Source: Albidovulum sp. bin36
Lineage (GTDB): Bacteria > Pseudomonadota > Alphaproteobacteria > Rhodobacterales > Rhodobacteraceae
Assembly (NCBI GenBank): GCA_002238565.1
Contig: MPMP01000040.1
Coordinates: forward strand, 1 to 44,672
Length of the DNA stretch: 44,672 bases
Reading direction: 5' to 3'
This document shows, in pieces, positions 42,916 through 44,672 of the stretch. A model generated the notes under the pieces. It made no database searches. It was not told the DNA's origin and was given only the letters and a program-made list of their open reading frames with translations. The stretch's first letter is position 1, and the number at the start of each line of letters is the position of its first letter. The position numbers and the translations under genes are program-made.

Positions 42916-44047
42916 AGCACACATGGTTCGCGACGCGCGGAAACGCCCTTTATCATTACAAGGCAGCCAATTTAAACAGTGAGCAGTTTAATCCAACATT
43001 CGACAGCTCCGTGAAATCGCTCTACATTTCGTCGGCGGGCTTTTGGAGGCAGGGATTTTCAATCTCGCTCCGCCTTCTTTGCCTCGTCGGCAAAAGCCGG
43101 GGAGGAGGGTCCTCCGGCAGGCTGTCGGCGCTTCGCTTTTTGCGGTAAAGTTTTCCGCATCCGCGCGCCGTACAGCGCACGCGGACAATTCTCTTCGAAT
43201 CATACTTGAACTTGTCCAATAGTTTAGCCCGACAAAGCGCAGGAGCGGGTGGCCAGCAATTCACGATTCCTGATCTGCCCCTGATGAAGGCGAAGAACCC
43301 CGCGCTTCGGGCGACTGGACGAGCCGTCGGCAAAGGAGAAGGACGCGAATCAGGCGCTGCACCGGTTCCTGCCGGCGAGGAAGGGTGCTTCGGACACGGA
43401 TTCGGTCGCGACGGCTTTGCGCCGGCTGACCGGGCACTCCTTCACTCTATGAAGTTAAAGTATGCACGGCGCCTAAGCGATGCTGAAAAACGGTTCAAAC
43501 GCCGTTGCGGCCTGCCGAGCATGATGCCTTTTCTGGACCGCGGCCTAGACTCCGCCGCTCAGCGAGAAGCTGCTCCGGAAGTCTGCTATCCGGCGGCTTG
43601 AAGGCGCGGCGCGATTGCCCCGCGAATGCCGTTGCGTTTCGGCTGGACCGTTCGCTCGTTCTCAACTGAAAAATGCAAATCCGGCCGGAGGAAATTCCCG
43701 ACCGCGATCCAAGGCATCGTATCGGCGCATCCGGCCCCGCAAATCCCTACGGCGACAGGCTATCCGCCGCATCGTGCAGCAAATCCACGAGTAACGCAGG
43801 CAATAATCAGCTTGCGTAGAGCCGCAATCAAAAAGATCGAATTCAATGCGCGGGAATGATCAAATTCCGCAATCGGTTTTTCTCCGCCCGATAATTCCGG
43901 TTCGGATTCGATTCACTAGTTCGCTACGCGCCGTTCAATAATTCGGCTCCTCGAATTCCGATAGCAAGTCAGCTGTTGGAACAGATTGGCGACTTGGCCC
44001 TAACGCCGAGGCGGCCGCTGCCGGCTCGGGCGCCGGAAGGCGAATCC
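42916..44047. other. Gene-poor stretch
   Basis: About 1.1 kb with no gene I can support. The plus frame at 43206-43601 and the overlapping minus frame at 43022-43333 have low-complexity, arginine/glycine-rich content and no family motif. No tRNA or other RNA gene could be seen. Confidence 0.45.
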
Positions 44048-44671
44048 CTAGTCTCTTTTTGCCCCGAATGCGCCTACTGAATTTTCGTATCGGAACACTC
44101 CGCTAGCTTCTACATGATCGGGTCCCATGAACTTTCCGTTGATCGAGTTCTTGCTACCCGTGGATTTCTTGAATCCATCCTCAGTGAACGGAACTGAGGT
44201 GAAATTTATGTCGGGTCGTGCGTTCCCTGTCCTGGTTTCGTGAAAGTTCGTAAAAGCCGCGTCGATATTGGCGGCGCCGAAGTCGGCGGTCAGTGTTGCT
44301 TCGCCAACATGCAATTCTCTAGTGGGCAGATTCGCTGCGACTGCTGCGCCTTTCCATGTTGCGGACCCGCTGGAAGGTACGGAACCGGTCGCGCTTCCGA
44401 CCGAGTGAGCGAGAGCGCCTGTTATATCTAAATCTATGTGCCTAAAAACATAGTAGCCGCCGTCAACGTAGAACAGCGAATGCTCCGTCCAGCCGCCAAG
44501 CGCGATTCGGTACGCGTCAAAATTTCTGTAATCGCTCCCAAAGGACTGCAATCCTTGACCGATGTCGATTCCGTTCAAAGTGAAAACGGGATCGAATTCA
44601 TACCGGTACTCGTCGAGGTGTTCCGAAGGCCGATAGGTAATCTGAACGTTTCGTCGAACGAATTTGCAGGT
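44048..44671 (-). CDS. TbpB-like (transferrin-binding-protein-type) surface beta-barrel protein, C-terminal part, cut by window edge
   Basis: The minus strand is open from the window end through 207 residues to the stop at 44048. The segment IDLDITGALAHSVGSATG, then VPSSGSATWKG, then the ending INGKFMGPDHVEASGVFRYENSVGAFGAKRD follow the C-terminal barrel of transferrin-binding-protein-B-like and related proteins, often ending IxGxFYGPxxxEVGGVF....VGAFGAKR. Such lipoproteins or secreted proteins reach the surface by Slam-type translocons in many Gram-negatives and bind metal carriers, heme or other ligands. The N-terminal lipobox or signal, if any, is outside the window. A TTG at 44578 is only an internal codon. 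Confidence 0.75.
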   Translation of the reverse strand, partial: TCKFVRRNVQITYRPSEHLDEYRYEFDPVFTLNGIDIGQGLQSFGSDYRNFDAYRIALGGWTEHSLFYVDGGYYVFRHIDLDITGALAHSVGSATGSVPSSGSATWKGAAVAANLPTRELHVGEATLTADFGAANIDAAFTNFHETRTGNARPDINFTSVPFTEDGFKKSTGSKNSINGKFMGPDHVEASGVFRYENSVGAFGAKRD

Positions 44672-44672
44672 G

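Noticed and set aside
43022..43601. Overlapping frames as a transposase relic
   Set aside because: No family motif could be matched in any of the frames.
1..44672. CRISPR arrays, rRNA or tRNA genes, riboswitches
   Set aside because: No regularly spaced repeats, no cloverleaf-like sequences with a proper T-loop and acceptor stem, and no recognisable riboswitch core were found by eye; a covariance-model scan would be needed to be certain.

Overview
The window looks like chromosomal DNA of an alphaproteobacterium with fairly high GC content. The grounds are a dapF-mtaB pair next to ffh, dicarboxylate-style and taurine-style ABC importers, an HSD10-like dehydrogenase and an Azotobacter-type seven-iron ferredoxin. 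Relics of three insertion-sequence families, several decayed genes and long gene-poor stretches suggest a genome that is losing genes, such as a symbiont or a niche specialist. The lineage is an inference; no rRNA or tRNA gene is present to fix it.

Left end (1-6.1 kb): the start of an IS1634-type transposase runs off the edge. It is followed by an intact AAA+ ATPase (GTG start at 961), a multiply frameshifted IS1595 transposase, and a lower-GC patch of remnants. The patch holds a winged-helix fragment, a canonical promoter and intrinsic terminator bracketing a 50-codon ORF, a BECR-like nuclease broken by an in-frame stop, and an unidentified decayed gene.

Catabolic block 1 (6.1-16.8 kb, + strand) reads as one long operon: HSD10-like SDR, DUF1537 sugar-acid kinase, ApnO-family oxidoisomerase, complete CUT1 sugar ABC importer (binding protein, two permeases, ATPase), HpcH/HpaI aldolase, D-2-hydroxyacid dehydrogenase and a cytochrome P450. 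The kinase and ApnO families are those of D-apionate / 3-oxo-isoapionate catabolism. The RuBisCO-like decarboxylase of the known route is absent and an aldolase is present, so this may be a variant pathway for a branched or unusual sugar acid.

Catabolic block 2 (17.4-31.4 kb) is a divergent pair of operons. On the - strand, a taurine/NMT1-type ABC importer is followed by an FAD oxidoreductase, a CaiB-type CoA transferase, an enoyl-CoA hydratase and a ferredoxin, with overlapping or near-touching ends. On the + strand lie DUF1302, DUF1329, a YCF48-type propeller and an MMPL/RND transporter, a set often linked to hydrophobic substrates. The two share a roughly 430-bp intergenic region with two strong dyads and a TTGACA promoter. 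The RND gene is split by a frameshift in a G-run.

Right part: ffh, a 2H phosphoesterase, mtaB-dapF, a D-lyxose-isomerase-like cupin, a DUF1932 dehydrogenase and an extradiol-type VOC dioxygenase. The last 5 kb is gene-poor and holds an orphan [2Fe-2S] subunit of a molybdenum hydroxylase, a SEC-C protein, and a TbpB-like surface barrel cut by the window end.
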